From contig ML682008.1 of the NCBI GenBank assembly GCA_007922195.1, positions 4,527,652-4,591,651 of the forward strand: a stretch of DNA of 64,000 nt, in the 5' to 3' direction. Made by a program: the position numbers and the translations under genes. The stretch is from Podocnemis expansa (Eukaryota > Chordata > Testudines > Podocnemididae). Of this stretch, positions 43,250 to 55,785 are shown one piece after another. Each line of letters begins with the position of its first letter. Position 1 is the first letter of the stretch. The notes under the pieces were generated by a model that was given only the letters and a program-made list of their open reading frames with translations, made no database searches and was not told where the DNA came from.

Positions 43250-44916
43250 TTAGTTATATTTGCCTCTGATTTTTCTCTAGTATTCCACTTGTTTAGTTAT
43301 ATAATGAAAAAAGTGAAAAATACATAATCACACATTGGTTGGCATATTTCCCAGAGTCTCAGACTGCTATAATTTTCTTAATGGTAACAACTGGTCTCCT
43401 GATTTAGCAGTTGTTTTGTTTTAAACAAGGAATAAAACAAAATAATGTCAATTATTCATTCTTAAGCTGCTCCAACATGACAACAAATCATTTTATCAGG
43501 TTGTGATGAAGTCATTTTGCTAACACTGTTCACAGTAAAGGAAAGAAAAATAGTGAGCCCAATCCAAGAATTAAATAAAGGCAAATCTGTCTTGGATTTT
43601 CTAACTCATCAATCCTATTCATGTCACACAGTGAGTACCATTAAAATAACATTCACCGGAGGCACCTGTGATGACCACAGTATCTTCCAGTGCTTGTACT
43701 GAGAATAAGTAATATTGGAGTTACACAATCACTGCAAAACAGCAAATGTTAATAATAACTAGATGCAGTAGTTTGTGCACTTCCATATTTAAACTTTAAC
43801 CTCATTCTAGTACTAAACTTTATCATTCAATCTGTGGGGATACTATTCTATTTGCAAATTTTAAGCAAAACATCTCTCTGTAGACCATCACCACCACCAA
43901 AGGAATGCTACAGACAACACAGCAGATGGTCCAAACACCTTTGAGTCAATATAGCTATAAATGTGTTGAAGTCACATAATAATCCCCATTGATATATTTT
44001 ACTATAGATTATTTGAAACAAAATAAAACTCCCAAGCCTTTTCTGTTCCAAAGTATATGAGCAATTGTCTTGCAAAACAAATAATTTTGATTTCACAACT
44101 GTGATATAAACCCAGCTAGTTTGTATGCTCATAGCTCCCTTGATGCTTTCTGATATTACAGAATTAAAAAGAAAACTGGAATGGATTTATCCAGTTGCTG
44201 AAAACCACTAAACTAGTGTGTGGATCTGCTTGAGGGTGAGAATTGGGTATCTTGAATATTTTAATGGAGTAGTAAGCAATGCTTGAGAGCATTGTGTTTC
44301 TGTGCAAAACAGTGAATAATAATATTGCTATGGCTTGACCCCACAAAATCTATATTTATTTGTTGCACAGAGCTGGATTTTTCCTAAGTAAATAGCTATA
44401 ATGATTAACTTGGCAGTATATCTACATATTCTGACAAGACATAGCTATAATTTAGATAAGCTAGTACGTAAAGATATATATTCATGTTGCTCCAGAATGA
44501 GGACTGGAGGTTTTTCCTCATTTTCATTTGTTAAGAACTATTGAATTGGCTGGAAATTATTATTTTTTGTTTAAAACGGGGGGGGGGGGGGTTGTTAAAG
44601 AAATAGTAAATGTTTAATCTTTGCAAACAAATAAAAGAGAAAGCTACCAAGGTTCCTTGAGTGGGATTTTTGTTTACCTACTAAGTGGTGACCATTCATT
44701 TTTTAAAAAGTTATAACAACATACATTTTTCCCCTTCTTTGTGTTAAAAGGGAACCTTCAAGGAATCATAACCAGTCTGTCCTTATCATATTGCTAATTA
44801 AGAGTGGGATCCTAGCTAGCTAGGAAGAAAGTCCTGGAGTAGGAGGTATTGGCAGGGAAGAAGTTAAGAACCATTGGATTTTCTCATTTGTTGGGGCTTA
44901 CAGAGTTTGTCTATCG
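43250..44916. other. No recognisable gene; one poly-G tract
   Basis: AT-rich DNA with a run of 14 G at 44578-44591. Short frames only. Confidence 0.4.
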
Positions 44917-45170
44917 AATTGTAGAATAATGGCAATATAAAGCTGGAAGAAACCTTGAGAAATAATCAAGTTCTGCTCCAGTTCTGAAGCGGGACCAGGT
45001 GAACCTATATATATATTGACAGTTCTGGGTACTCCAGAATTTGCCATGGAAGCCTAATCCAGTGTTTAACTACCCCTATAGTTAGAAAGTTTTTCCTGAT
45101 ATCTAACCTAAATCTATCTTTGGCATAGTATTTTTGCCCTACCTCCAGTGGGCATGGAACAATTGATCAC
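44917..45170 (-). mobile_element. Old CR1 3'-end fragment
   Basis: GAATTGTAGAATAATGGCAA, AAAGCTGGAAGAAACCTTGA, CCAGTGTTTAACTACCCCTA, TTAGAAAGTTTTTCCTGATA and TCTAACCTAAATCTATCTTT are decayed forms of the minus-strand CR1 3' end. More diverged than the copy at 15222. Confidence 0.7.
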
Positions 45171-45184
45171 AGTGCTTTTTATGG

Positions 45185-45295
45185 AGCCCTGTGGCACCTA
45201 GAGGCTAACAGATTTATTGATTGCATATTAGTCTTAAGTGCCACAGGACTCCTGGCTTTTTTTGCTTTACTAAACTAACACTTTGGAACTTGGCA
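45185..45295. mobile_element. Penelope-like inverted-pair unit (111 bp) with imperfect duplication
   Basis: Left half (minus): GAGCCCTGTGGCACCTAGAG, GCTAACAGATTTATTGATTG. Right half (plus): ATTAGTCTTAAGTGCCACAG, GACTCCTGGC, TAAACTAACAC. Flanks AGTGCTTTTTATGG (45171-45184) and AGTGCTCTTTATATGG (45296-45311) agree apart from one change and a 2-bp insertion. The ribozyme region is deleted at the junction. Confidence 0.65.
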
Positions 45296-45692
45296 AGTGC
45301 TCTTTATATGGCCCTTAACATATTAGGAAATTGTTATGTAATAATGAAAAATTATTCCCTCTGTTGACAAATTCAGTGAAATTCTATACTATGTTATGCT
45401 GGAAACTTCTCGCTTTAAAATCTTTTGGTGGAATTCTGGCACGTTGAAGCCAATGACTAAACAAGATTTCACGATAAATCTACAATGGATCCTGGTTTTA
45501 CTTCATATTGGTAACTATATTGTCTTAGCCACAGTATAGTCTCAGTAAGTAGCTAGAGCATGCAGAGAGAGAGCCAAGGGACCTCTTTTATTTTTTTTAT
45601 TTTCTCCTTTTCAGAAATTCTTCTAGTGGTCCTTTATATGGTAACCATGGACTGGGAGGATCATTAAATATAATGACTAATGTGAAATTTTC

Positions 45693-45795
45693 AGGGGCAT
45701 GACCATGTTAGTCTATTCCAACAAAACAAACGAAGTTCCGTGGCACTTCTAAAGACTAACAAATGTGTATGTTTTTATTATAAGCTTTCAAAAGT
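45693..45795 (-). mobile_element. Penelope-like repeat copy
   Basis: Plus-strand order CATGTTAGTCTATTCCAACA, CGAAGTTCCGTGGCACTTCT, AAAGACTAACAAATGTGTAT, ATAAGCTTTCAAAAG. Single copy, minus orientation, ribozyme boxes not preserved. It lies only 400 bp from the inverted pair at 45185. Confidence 0.6.
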
Positions 45796-46587
45796 GACAC
45801 AAAACTTCTTGATCATTTTAACATGAAACTTGTTTTTGTCTTCTAATTCTTCAGTATAAGAAGCAAGAGTAAGTGAAAAGGGCCTGATCCTACTCTCCGT
45901 TGCACTGAGGCAAATCAAGAGTAAGTTAATTAAAGTCAGTGGAGTTACACTGGTATAAAATTTGCATAAGAACAGAACTAGGCCCAAAATTAGACATACT
46001 GCCTGTCTAATAGATGTTGGTGGAGGGGGAACACAGGGAGTTTTCCTTTTTCCCCATATGATGCTGAACTGATATATTTCTTCAGTGTGTGGGAATCCAT
46101 GGAGAGGGCACAGTTTTTAGCTCAATCTTAATACATGTGCTATAACGTCTGCAATATTTATGGACAGTTGAATTGAAGTAAAATGTATGCTGCTCCAGCA
46201 AGAGAGTTTGTACACATCTGCCTGTGGGGGACTGTGTTGTGGTAGTTTTATCCACTAGAAAAACAAGGGAGAAGTGAGGAAGTTAGGGGCTGTATATATT
46301 TTAAATGAATTTTGTCTTGTGTAGAGTGTTGCATGTATATCAGATATATACAGAAATAGCTATTTAAGAACAAATCAGTGCCACAGCAACTCAACAGTCT
46401 CATCCCATCCGGTATACCAGTGCTAAACCACATGCTTTGTAGGAGAATACCAAAAAATAACCATCAATGTAGTGTAACTGGAGGACATTTCTTCTTAACT
46501 AACACTATTACTTTTTGCCTTGATGCATCAGGAGGATTAATAGTCCTCACAATGGGTATCATAGCTAGTGTAACCGCATATATTGTC
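45796..46587. other. No recognisable gene or repeat
   Basis: AT-rich DNA; the 77-codon frame at 46378-46611 has a hydrophobic end but no family signature. Confidence 0.35.
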
Positions 46588-46721
46588 GGTGAATTCACAA
46601 GTTCAAAATAACTTTCCTCGATGTAAACATAGCCTCAGAAACTATGATAAACAGCATGGTATGAGAAGAGAACAGAGACTAGTTGAGTCCCTCTTTGTTA
46701 CTTTTAAGACGACACTAAATG

Positions 46722-46760
<39 letters not shown>

Positions 46761-46893
46761 TTCATTTAATGTTCTCTTAAAAGTAACAAAGAGGGACTCA
46801 ACTGGCTTCTCTTCTCTTCTCATGCTGTTCATCATAGTGTCTGAGACTATGTCTACATCAGAGAAAGTTACTTTGAACTTGTTGATTTGAACT
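46588..46893. repeat. Inverted duplication, about 135-bp arms around a (GT)17 tract
   Basis: The left arm (46588-46723) reads CAAGTTCAAAATAACTTTCC, ACATAGCCTCAGAAACTATG, AGTTGAGTCCCTCTTTGTTA, TAAATGAA. The right arm (46758-46893) is its reverse complement with scattered mismatches. The arms span the outer end of the MITE at 46844 plus its flank, so the duplication is not simply the MITE itself. (GT)17 at 46724-46757 fills the centre. Confidence 0.85.
46724..46757 (+). repeat. (GT)17 microsatellite
   Basis: 34 bases of uninterrupted GT at the centre of the inverted duplication. Confidence 0.95.
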
Positions 46894-47152
46894 AACAAGT
46901 TTGAGGTTAGTTCAAACTAACCTTGAATTTATTAGTTCAAATTAATAATGCAGACTAGTTCAAACTAATTGCCCTTGGTTCAAACTTACTAACTTTGAAC
47001 TAAGGGTTATACCTGGTCTCCATTGGACTTCATTTGAACTAACTTAAGGACTTTCTTTGTTCGAATTAAGGAAAGCCTGATATAGATAGGTAAAAAGTTA
47101 GTTCAAATTAAGCCTCCTTAATTCGAACTAACTTGCCAGTGTAGGCATAGTC
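46844..47152. mobile_element. Foldback MITE with GACTATGTCTACAT ends, internal GTTCAAACTA word
   Basis: Left end GACTATGTCTACATCAGAG; right end GCCAGTGTAGGCATAGTC. The body consists largely of AGTTCAAACTA / TAGTTTGAACT and TTCGAATTA words in both orientations. Same family as 20003. Confidence 0.65.
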
Positions 47153-48665
47153 TGAATGCCTCTATTTTATTTACCTCTATCCTATTTCCTCCTTTATTCT
47201 CTTCTAATCCCTGAATGTTCTTTCCTCCCCTTAAAACTGCTACATAGAAGTTGTATTTTCAGTTTGTCCATTTCCTAAGCCATATTTCAGTGAATATTTA
47301 ATATCTACCCAAGCACTATATGGAAAAGTACTGAGCTTCAAAGGCCAATATGTGTTCATGTATAGCTGGCTGTTATTCTTAGATCAAAGTGCCTACATCA
47401 GCTAACTCCAGCTGTACTGAGAAGCATCTTTGAAAGGATGGCTGAAATCAGGGTTTCATGCATCTACTCAGTTGCTTACGAAGTAGAAAATTTTCCATGG
47501 TGACAAGGAATGCTGATTATTTGTCACTTTCTCAGTGATGGGAAACAGAAAGCTACACGGAAAACATGGTGTGAAGAATGTAAGTGTTGATAGTCCACAA
47601 TCTGAGGCGTGTTGCATCAAAATTAGTTCTTTTTTAAGTTGCACAGTCAGCCCTATTCATGAAGTGAACCACAGGTTAAAATTGAGAAAACATTGGCCTT
47701 CTGGTCTCTCAAAATAATCTGAGGAACATTGATCAAAGTGTCAGCATTAAACTCCTGGTTTACATTATTCTTCAGACTCCCAATTTGTTTGCAAATGAGC
47801 ACAGATAAAAATGAAAGTAGCCAATATAACCTTCATCATTTAAATTTAAATCCTCAACCTGTACTATTGGTAAATGACAGGCAAATAGTATATTTATTAT
47901 TGCATTATCGGTTGGGTTAAAGCTTACTGGGTGTCACTGTCGCCCTTCCTGTAATGTAGCAGAAACAGTTGAGCTCATCAGTGAAATAATAAACAGTTTC
48001 CAGATCAAAATGAAAAGGCACATCACCACCCAAAACAAAGGCACATCCAAGACCACTCAAAAATTAGAAAGGTTGGAGAGAATGAGCATAGCAGGACATC
48101 GTTTTGGACCAGGATATTGTGAAGAAGGGATGAGAAGAGTAGATAGGCACACAGAAAAATACCAGAAAAATTAAGAAAGAAGGCAATAAAAGAAGCACCA
48201 GTGACAGCCAACCTAAACAGTCAAGGAGAAAAACTAAAGCAGAGATCTTCTGGAGTAGTTGCTAGGTTAAAAGGGTTTGGGGCTGTGAGCAAGGAAACGG
48301 TCTCCTGTGGTTTGGTTCCCACTGTGCTCAGGGAGGCAGACCTCTATGCATTCTTTATAAAGAGACAAGATTGTTTCAAAGGTGCCTGACTTCAATATCA
48401 ATTTCTCCTAACTAAAAAAACCCCAAACTTCTGGCCTGCTACTTAGGCCAAAGGGGGTAAAAATATACACACCAGCTCAGTAAAGGTAAAGCATTTGTTT
48501 ATAACAAACCAGGCACTGAACCCTAATGGTGGTCATATAAAGAGCTTTCTGCATGCTACTAGAGTTGAGACACTTCTTAGTCATGCCAAACAGGGCATTT
48601 TAAAGATGTGAAACAACTAAAACATTTGGCAATCAGTCATCTTTCTGGTAATAAGAAACAGTGAA
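47153..48665. other. No recognisable gene or repeat
   Basis: About 1.5 kb; short frames without motifs. Confidence 0.4.
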
Positions 48666-48673
48666 CTTGTTGT

Positions 48674-48855
48674 CAGGGCTAGGCCAACCATATAGGTGAA
48701 CCATGCAGTTGCCTAGGGCACCAGGCTTTAAGGAGTGCCAAAGTTAAATGGAAGTGATTTTCTCTATCTCTCTCATGTTATCACTTATAACATGTGGAGG
48801 AAGGTGCCAAAGTTGTAGTTTGCTTAGGGAGCCAAAAACCCTTGGGCCAACCCTG
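48674..48855. mobile_element. hAT-type MITE, 182 bp, with 8-bp duplication
   Basis: Ends CAGGGCTAGGCCAACC and TTGGGCCAACCCTG are inverted. Flanks CTTGTTGT (48666-48673) and CTTGTTTT (48856-48863) differ at one base, the expected 8-bp target-site duplication of hAT elements. The family looks like a short relative of the 863-bp element at 24726. Confidence 0.75.
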
Positions 48856-48863
48856 CTTGTTTT

Positions 48864-49722
48864 TGTTCCAGTTTAAATGGTCTCTAGAGTGCCAGCTTGT
48901 TTAATAAATGGTGTGGGCTTTTTGGAAACACTGCCTTATGGCACACATTAATACCATCTAATATTTTATTCACTGCAGCACTGTGTTCCAGTGGGCTGAT
49001 GTCGGTAGCCTGTGACCTTAATTCTTATCATTTTGTACTTTTTGGTACACATGGACAGAGCTAACCTGCAGCCAGTCCACTCATCCAGAGCAGTTTTCAT
49101 CCTTGCTTATACTGGCTCTCAGATGGTTGAGAGCAGGGTGGATAAAAATCAATGATTTTTTTTTTAATTTAATTGAAATGGGAATTTTAAAAGTTTTGTT
49201 ATTTAAATAGATTTAAATAGATTTGCTTAAAATGAAATCTAAATTAAAAAAAAACATTTTAAGGCCTAAATCAACTATCTCATAAAACGTTGAAATACAA
49301 AGTGTATTTCCTTTATTCAGACTGGGTCTATACAAAAAACTTTAAGTTGAAGAAGGACAACAGTTACGTTTTTAGGTCAAGCTTTAGAAATGTGGCTTAC
49401 GAGTAATGTTAAAGACTTGATCCTGTGGTGGACTATGCTACTGGGTGCAAGACGAAGGCAAAACATCACAGGCATTGGGGCCGGACCTTTGACTCCAGAG
49501 ATGCCAGCAAGTATCTCAGTAGGGTTGTAACTTTACTTTTTTGCTTATCACTACCTCAGTTCTGACTGGCTCAGTTTTCAAGTTATGAATATTTATGATT
49601 CCACCCACCATAGAAGCTTACTTTCCAGCTCATGGAAAAAACAAACTGGTCTTCCCAATAACTACCATCTCTTGCTTCTGTGTGGTTCTGTTCACTTCAG
49701 TTAAATCAATCAATCAATCAAA
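48864..49722. other. No recognisable gene or repeat
   Basis: AT-rich, with TTTAAATAGATTTAAATAGA words near 49200. Nothing supported. Confidence 0.35.
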
Positions 49723-49750
49723 TCATAGGGTTGGAAGGGACCTCATGAGA
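49723..49750 (-). mobile_element. CR1 3' tip, severely truncated
   Basis: AATCATAGGGTTGGAAGGGA followed by CCTCATGA matches the extreme 3' end of CR1 and then stops. This is a very short 5'-truncated insertion next to an (ATCA)n run. Confidence 0.7.
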
Positions 49751-50620
49751 TGCCCCTGCTTGGTCTCCTTGCATGTGTATGCAGAGAAAGATACACACAA
49801 ACAGAAATCCGTTAATTTCCAAAGTGCTTCCCTCTCTGTGTCTAAACAAATAAAATACGACAGTGCAAAAGGTATGTGGATTACATGGGCAGAAGTCTTG
49901 GACTGTCAGCTCTTATTTTTCTCAGGGTAGGAGTGGGATGGGAAGAGACGCAAGAAGGTGAAAGAGCAGAGTGTGCAACCAGAAAGGAGCAAGAGTGGAG
50001 TCAAAGTAGGACACTGTGGGAAGAAGGAACAATATTTTTTAGAGTGCAGCTGTGACAGTGTGCACATCTGTGCACCCTGAGTTATGATTTTCCTGATGTT
50101 CCTGTTCACTTATACACTGGAATTATATGATTTGCTGCCACTTACAACATGCGGTGTTACTTTAGGGATGCTAATGACCCATTCTACATGATTTCTATGA
50201 TGATATGTTTCCTACAACTTCATACGTGTGAACAAACATGTAACATGCTTTCTATGGCTCAGGGATAAGGGAACAGGCAGAGGTCTCTCCTAGTAGCAGT
50301 GAGCAGCCAACTAGCTGAGACAAATGTATGCTAATATACGTGTCTGAAAAGACAAAGGGATCACTTCAGCCTGGAAAAGGAGGGGCTGAGGGGTTTGGAA
50401 AAAAAGACTGAAACCTGGAAGTTTTAAGGGGCTTTTTGAGCTGGGACTCTGCATCTTGAAACAACTCCAAGCAAGATATGGGCCCTGCCTGGCCTCAGGC
50501 AGAGACTGGTTGTGCAAACATCTAACAGCCAAACACCTTGAGCATGAATTTGTTTGGACTATGAGGTTAGTTTAAGTAGAAGTATTAGGTTAGCACACAT
50601 ATTTTGCCTTTTGGTCTCTC
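49751..50620. other. No recognisable gene or repeat
   Basis: Mixed-composition DNA; frames of 67-73 codons without motif. Confidence 0.35.
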
Positions 50621-50680
50621 CTGACTTACTTATACTGTGATTCTGTGATCCTGACTTACTCATACTGTGATTCTGCCATT
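50621..50680 (+). repeat. Tandem duplication, two units of 30 bp
   Basis: CTGACTTACT(T/C)ATACTGTG then ATTCTG, at 50621-50650 and 50651-50680; differences are at one internal base and near the unit ends. Confidence 0.8.
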
Positions 50681-50764
50681 GTTGGCCATGTTCTCACTCA
50701 GAATTATGATTTGATCAATAAACTAGTAGTTGTTTTACCTAAAGCTGTGTGATCTTTAAAGGAT

Positions 50765-52780
50765 ATGAGTGAAGGAAGCTGGCAAAGCGGTGTGAATCGG
50801 GGTTCAGGAGTGGGAATTGGGAGGTCACAGCAGCACACCAAACGGGATCCAGGGAGCGGTCCATCACAGCAGCCTCAAATGTTGATTTCAACACCTAAAA
50901 ATGGGATGGGGAAAAAAACTGTATTTCATAAAAATGACTGCTTGGAAATATTTTCAAGAAAATCTTGTAGCTTTAAAAAAGGAACGCCTTCAGCATGTAA
51001 ACTGTGCAACAAAGAGATCTAAGGCCAGGTAGTCAACATGATACATTATGAAAAATGCTCCTCTGAACGCAATTAATTGGAAGACAATGATGTGGATATG
51101 TGTGAACAATCTGATTCAACTGTTCATAAACTTATTTTTGCACCATTCTTATACAAAACACAACATCTCTCACTGTAATAGTAAATGATAAGTTAGATAT
51201 TTGTCATCAATTAGTGTTTTAAGTGAAATTACTTATTTATGAATTTCCAAATACTTGCTTCAAAATATAACTGATATGCTTTGCTGTGGGAGTGCTTATC
51301 AATTACATTTTTACAGTTCCTTGTGTATATTTAAAGTGATGGTCTTTTGCTCAATGTAGCCAAAAATCTTAGGTGAAAATTTCCTTTCTGAGTCAAGTTT
51401 TATTAGGCTGTAGAAGACTATTGTCCACATTACCCACTGGACAGGCATCTCCTGGTATTGGTACTGGGCTATTGCTCAAGTGGCTGCCCCTTCAAGTGGT
51501 CAGTGCTCTGTGTCTCCCAAGGATTTATTTCTCTCTGACCCTGCGTGAGACCTCAGTCCCCCTGCTGAATCCCTTCCATCCCCCCTTCCAGGGTACAGTC
51601 CACTTCTGGCCACCTCAATGATGGCCACTGTCCAATTACCACTCACCTATGGCCTCTCCACCTACTGGTGCACTGGGGGGAGGCAGATGTGAGCTGGGCC
51701 CATCCAGTTCTCTGTTCCCTGACCTGGGAACCCTCCATGCTCCACACAAGTGCCATCTTCGTCCCCTCAATTTTGTTTGGCCTGTTGCCTCATCAGGTAT
51801 CTTGGGCATATCCACTTCCAGGGGGACCTGTTGCCTTTGTCTCCAGGTTGCACTCTTGCCTATCCCTAGCAGTACAGTGAGCTATCCGGGGTCTCATCTC
51901 CTATGCCAGCCAACAGCTCACCCTTCTCTTCTCCAGTCAGAAGAGTACTGCCCAGGGCAGGGGCAGCAGCCTAGGCTCTGACTGGCCCACCAGCTGCCTG
52001 ACCCTATTTTCTGTTCTTTTCTTCTGGGATTTTAACCCCTTCTAAACCTAAGCAAGGCAGTTGCCCTGCTATAGAGGCATTTATGAACTTTGACACTTAA
52101 AACTTTTTTTCCCATGCTTGTTACATTGTGAAGCATAAGAATTTAAATAGATTTAAGAAATCTTCATACTTTTTAAAATGATTTCCCCTATAAAACTGGA
52201 TTTAGAGTAAATTGTGTAATTTAACCAGCGACCATACATACAGCTGCAGTGCGTGGAATCTTTTTTTAACAATCTAATTTTTTAAAAGTGGTGCATTGAA
52301 TACTATTCAGTAAGTAATCTGACTTTTCTATCATTTTCATTTTCTGTCATTTTCGTTTCTAGACATACAAAGGGGTTATGAACATCCATCATCAGCAATG
52401 TCTATGTCTTCAGTAGTGCTGTAACTACACATATGACAGACATTAAATTACCTGTATCAAACAAAAAAGACTTTTTCATCATCTGGTACAGCCATGGATG
52501 AGTTTGTAATCAGGATGAGTTGCTTTCATTGTGAATGAAAAGATGATTCAGTTCATGTATGCAACAAATTTTCCCTTCTCTCTTGTTCAGAACAAATATT
52601 TAATTGCATGGTTCAATCATTACAACCATACTATGTTCCTCCTTGCAGAGCAGAAGTTCCTGGATACCGTATCTGAGAAAGAAATTGAACAGTGCGCAAA
52701 AACACTGATAGAAAATTTGTTAATCTGAGTCATGGTGGGTGGAGTACTGTGCTGTATGATACCATAATGTGAGTTTTTAT
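50765..52780 (+). pseudogene. hAT transposase remnant: BED-type finger and N-terminal part, interrupted
   Basis: 50765-51090 encodes a frame ending in SACKLCNKEI. After a stop, it continues in frame with QVVNM and HYEKC, giving a BED-like C-x2-C...H-x4-C arrangement typical of hAT transposase N-termini. 51110-52480 holds unrelated or unrecognisable DNA. The sequence resumes at 52531-52728 with QFMYATNFPFSLVQNKYLI, LDTVSEKEIEQCAKTL and, after a stop, a GGWS-like stretch. These are the YATNxPF and KEIEQCAK...DGWS blocks of one hAT group. The catalytic D-D-E core was not located. It is a dead copy. Confidence 0.65.
51111..52479. other. Unassigned DNA within the hAT remnant
   Basis: Includes a GC-richer block (about 51400-52060) with frames of 70-110 codons and no motif; probably a later insertion of a repeat I cannot name. 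Confidence 0.3.
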
Positions 52781-53479
52781 ATGCCCACAGAAAAAAAGGT
52801 TATTTACCTTATAGAAATAAGTGATGCATTAGGAAATATCCATAGAACAGAACACTTAAAAGAACAAGCAGTAAAAGTTAAACTGTGAACAAAAACTCAG
52901 AACGTAACACAAGTTGTAATGGAAAAGCTGTCTAAAATTGTCCATTTAAATGGGGGCTTTCCACTAGGTGATTTAAATGGAAGCATCCCAGTCAAGAGTT
53001 TGGAGTGCCAAATTCCTGATTCCAGGTTCCATATATAAACCTATTTTCTGTATTTGGTATGGAGAAGGCTAAGGATTTGTCTATACTGGGGATGGGACTG
53101 TAATTCAGTCTTAGGCTGTCAAATTACAGAAGGTGAACATGAGTCAACACAGCACAGTTCATTGCTCTGGGTCTTGCATCCCCACTGTTCACACTTATTT
53201 TCTGAAATTCATTGGGCTGTGTGTAGCCATCCCATACACTGCAAATAGGTGCAAGGGCTTGTGAGGAGGCAGTCATCCTCCACTCACAGCCTCACCCATC
53301 TTTTCTGGAAGGAAAAAAAAAAGGGCAGGAAAAAGCTTTCCTTACTATTCCTCTGCTGCAGGCAGAACAGAGAGGCATTCTGTTACATACAGAGAGAGGA
53401 ATTAATTGAAAACTTCCAAGGGCTGCAAGCCTGGGAAGAAAAAAAAAAGAAGTCCTGTCAGTCTTCTCTTTTCTGGGCT

Positions 53480-53790
53480 GAACAAACCCATCTCTTTCAG
53501 TTTTCCATCATAAGTGAAGTGCTCCAGACCCTTTATCATTTTTGTTGCTCTTCTCTGGACTTTCTCCAATTCCTTCACGTCTTTCCAGAAATGAGGTGGC
53601 TCAAACGGGACACAATACTCCAGTTGAGACCTACTCTAGGCTGAGTAGAGTGGAAGAATTACTAATTTACAACATTCCTGTTAATACATCTCAGAACGGA
53701 GTTTGCTTTTTTTGGAACAGTGTTACACTGTTGACTCATATTTAGCTTGTGGTCCACTACGGCACCCAGATTCCTTTCCTAGTACTCCTG
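53480..53790 (-). mobile_element. Old CR1 remnant
   Basis: CCAGACCCTTTATCATTTTT, GTTGCTCTTCTCTGGACTTT, CTCCAATTCCTTCACGTCTT, GAGTAGAGTGGAAGAATTAC and GTTGACTCATATTTAGCTTG are minus-strand CR1 ORF2 blocks, close to those at 840-1070. No frame survives. Confidence 0.75.
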
Positions 53791-55654
53791 TCAATGTAGA
53801 CCAGGGCTCACACACTCACTGTGCAAAGTAGACATCACAGCTGCTTGTCCTCAGTATAGGCTAGGAGCCCAGCTATAGGAAAAATATGATTTGGTGTAAC
53901 TGCAGGAGACTATAAGAGGAATGTGCTCTCAGACAGCTCTAGACTGTACCACACATAAAAAGAAGAAATCTTCTTGTAAAAAATCTTTTTGAATTAATTG
54001 AATTGATTATATCCTTCTTGATTTAATATTGGAACCTTGGATGCAAGAACCAGAGAGCCCTTTTATGTGAGACAGCTATGGAAAACCCAGTTCAAAATCC
54101 TTTAGCATATTAGTGCACCTTCCAGTTGCAGTTCACCAGAGCTGTTCTAGGCTACATCTTGCTAGGCTGTGGAATCTTTACACAAACAGAGGTAGAAAAA
54201 CATAAAGCAACACTTCTGAAAAAAGTAACCGGTCATCCTATAATTTTCCTTTCTTCGTGTACTGTCTTCTGTGCTGTAACTGCACGATCTGATGACTGAG
54301 TCCTGATCGAACAACAGTTTGTCCAAAGGAGTTTTAAAATCCCAGAAACCTCTTACCAGTTCTTCTTTTGTGGTGGTACACAGGGATATGGTGTACCAGC
54401 ACCATTTTTTGGGCTGCACTGCCCAGCTGGAGCTAGAGTCCGTAGGGAAAAGGAGAGTACCAGCACTCTCCCCCGCCAACAAAACAAAACAAAACAAAGA
54501 AAAAAACCACACACCTCTGCCTCTCATTGTTTCATATGCATATATCCTAAAAATGGTTCCAAATCCTGCTGGCCCAATCAGTGGAAAATCTACAGTGCCT
54601 GGTAGCCTGGTAGAAAATTGGCACTGGTAGGCAGAGTATCCAAAAGGAGTGGAGAAAGCCATATTGATTTCCTCCACTTCTTACACAGTATGATTCCAAC
54701 TCACACATTCCTTACCTTGCAGGAGCAGCAGCTCTATTTTTAATGTGTACTGTCAAATGCTAATTGCGGCAACAGCTGAATTAACATTAACATATTGTTT
54801 TGGCCATAGGCTTGTACACTCAGGATATAAAGCCACCTGGGTCATTCCTGGCAAGATTTTGTAGCAAATACATTGGATGAAAGCACATACTCCTATTGCT
54901 ATCTACACTTTTACCCATCTGTTTCAATGGCATCATTCCCACTTACAAGTTTGTCAAACCACTTGAACATTGGTGCCAAGCAATTGTGGGTTTAGACGGA
55001 CAGTGCCAAAAGCTAAATGTCATCTTTCCTGTAGGAAGTCTCTGCTCTGGAACAGCAATGATCTGTTGGTGCCACATTCTTCTTACGTGATAACATCTGT
55101 TGATGCAAGCGTTCCAACAAAAATACCTATGCATGTTAGGAATGGAGTCAGCTATAACTTGTGCATGCTGGCAGCACTGTCATATTTCTACATGGGAATT
55201 GTGGAAGAACACATGATTGTTTAAATATAGACTCCTGCAGTGGTAGTGTTTTTAAAGCTGTTTTATTGCAGAGAATGGCACCAGAGAACAATTTTGGTGC
55301 CAGATCAGTCACTAACAGCCCAGTTCAAATGCCATGTCATCACTTCCTGTGAATCTTGCTATTTCTTGATAAATGAAGAACAGAATATGATGTAGTTTTA
55401 TAGGTTATGAGGTAAGATTTGAGTGGAATCATTCCAGGCTGGATTCGTTTATACCAAAGTGATTTTAAAACACAATGTAAATCACCAAGTGGAACATCTC
55501 AAATTTAAATAATCAATTTTAATAATATTTTTCCCTTTGTACTTCAGTGGTTGCCTAGATGAAGTGCATTAAATGTTGATACACAACCAATACACTAGAT
55601 TTGGTACTTTTTTTTCGCTATTCAGCAAGGTGAACTGTAACTCTGTGTGTGTAC
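53791..55654. other. No recognisable gene or repeat
   Basis: A 171-codon minus-strand frame (54677-54162) overlaps frames on the other strand and contains low-complexity pieces; no family signature. Otherwise unassigned. Confidence 0.35.
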
Positions 55655-55735
55655 ACTTCATGCATCTGATGAAACGAGTTGGAGCCCATGAAAGCTTATG
55701 CCCGAAGAAATCTGTTAGTCTTTAAGGTGTCACTC
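55655..55735 (+). mobile_element. Penelope-like repeat fragment with CTGATGA and GAAA boxes
   Basis: CTTCATGCATCTGATGAAAC, GAGCCCATGAAAGCTTATGC and TCTGTTAGTCTTTAAGGTGT follow the family order. CTGATGA (55666-55672) is the canonical hammerhead box and GAAA (55690-55693) follows, with GC-TTAT-GC after it, then C. The stem between the boxes is degraded (ACGAGTTGGAGCCCAT), so folding is unlikely. The 3' tail is missing and a GT microsatellite follows. Confidence 0.65.
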
Positions 55736-55744
55736 TCAGGTAGG

Positions 55745-55746
<2 letters not shown>

Positions 55747-55782
<36 letters not shown>
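55747..55782 (+). repeat. (GT)n microsatellite, about 36 bp
   Basis: Uninterrupted GT/TG run directly after a Penelope-like fragment. Confidence 0.95.

Positions 55783-55785
<3 letters not shown>

Noticed and set aside
54162..54677. 171-aa minus-strand frame
   Set aside because: No domain, low-complexity segments, overlapping frame of 103 codons on the other strand, and no splice or promoter context that could be supported.
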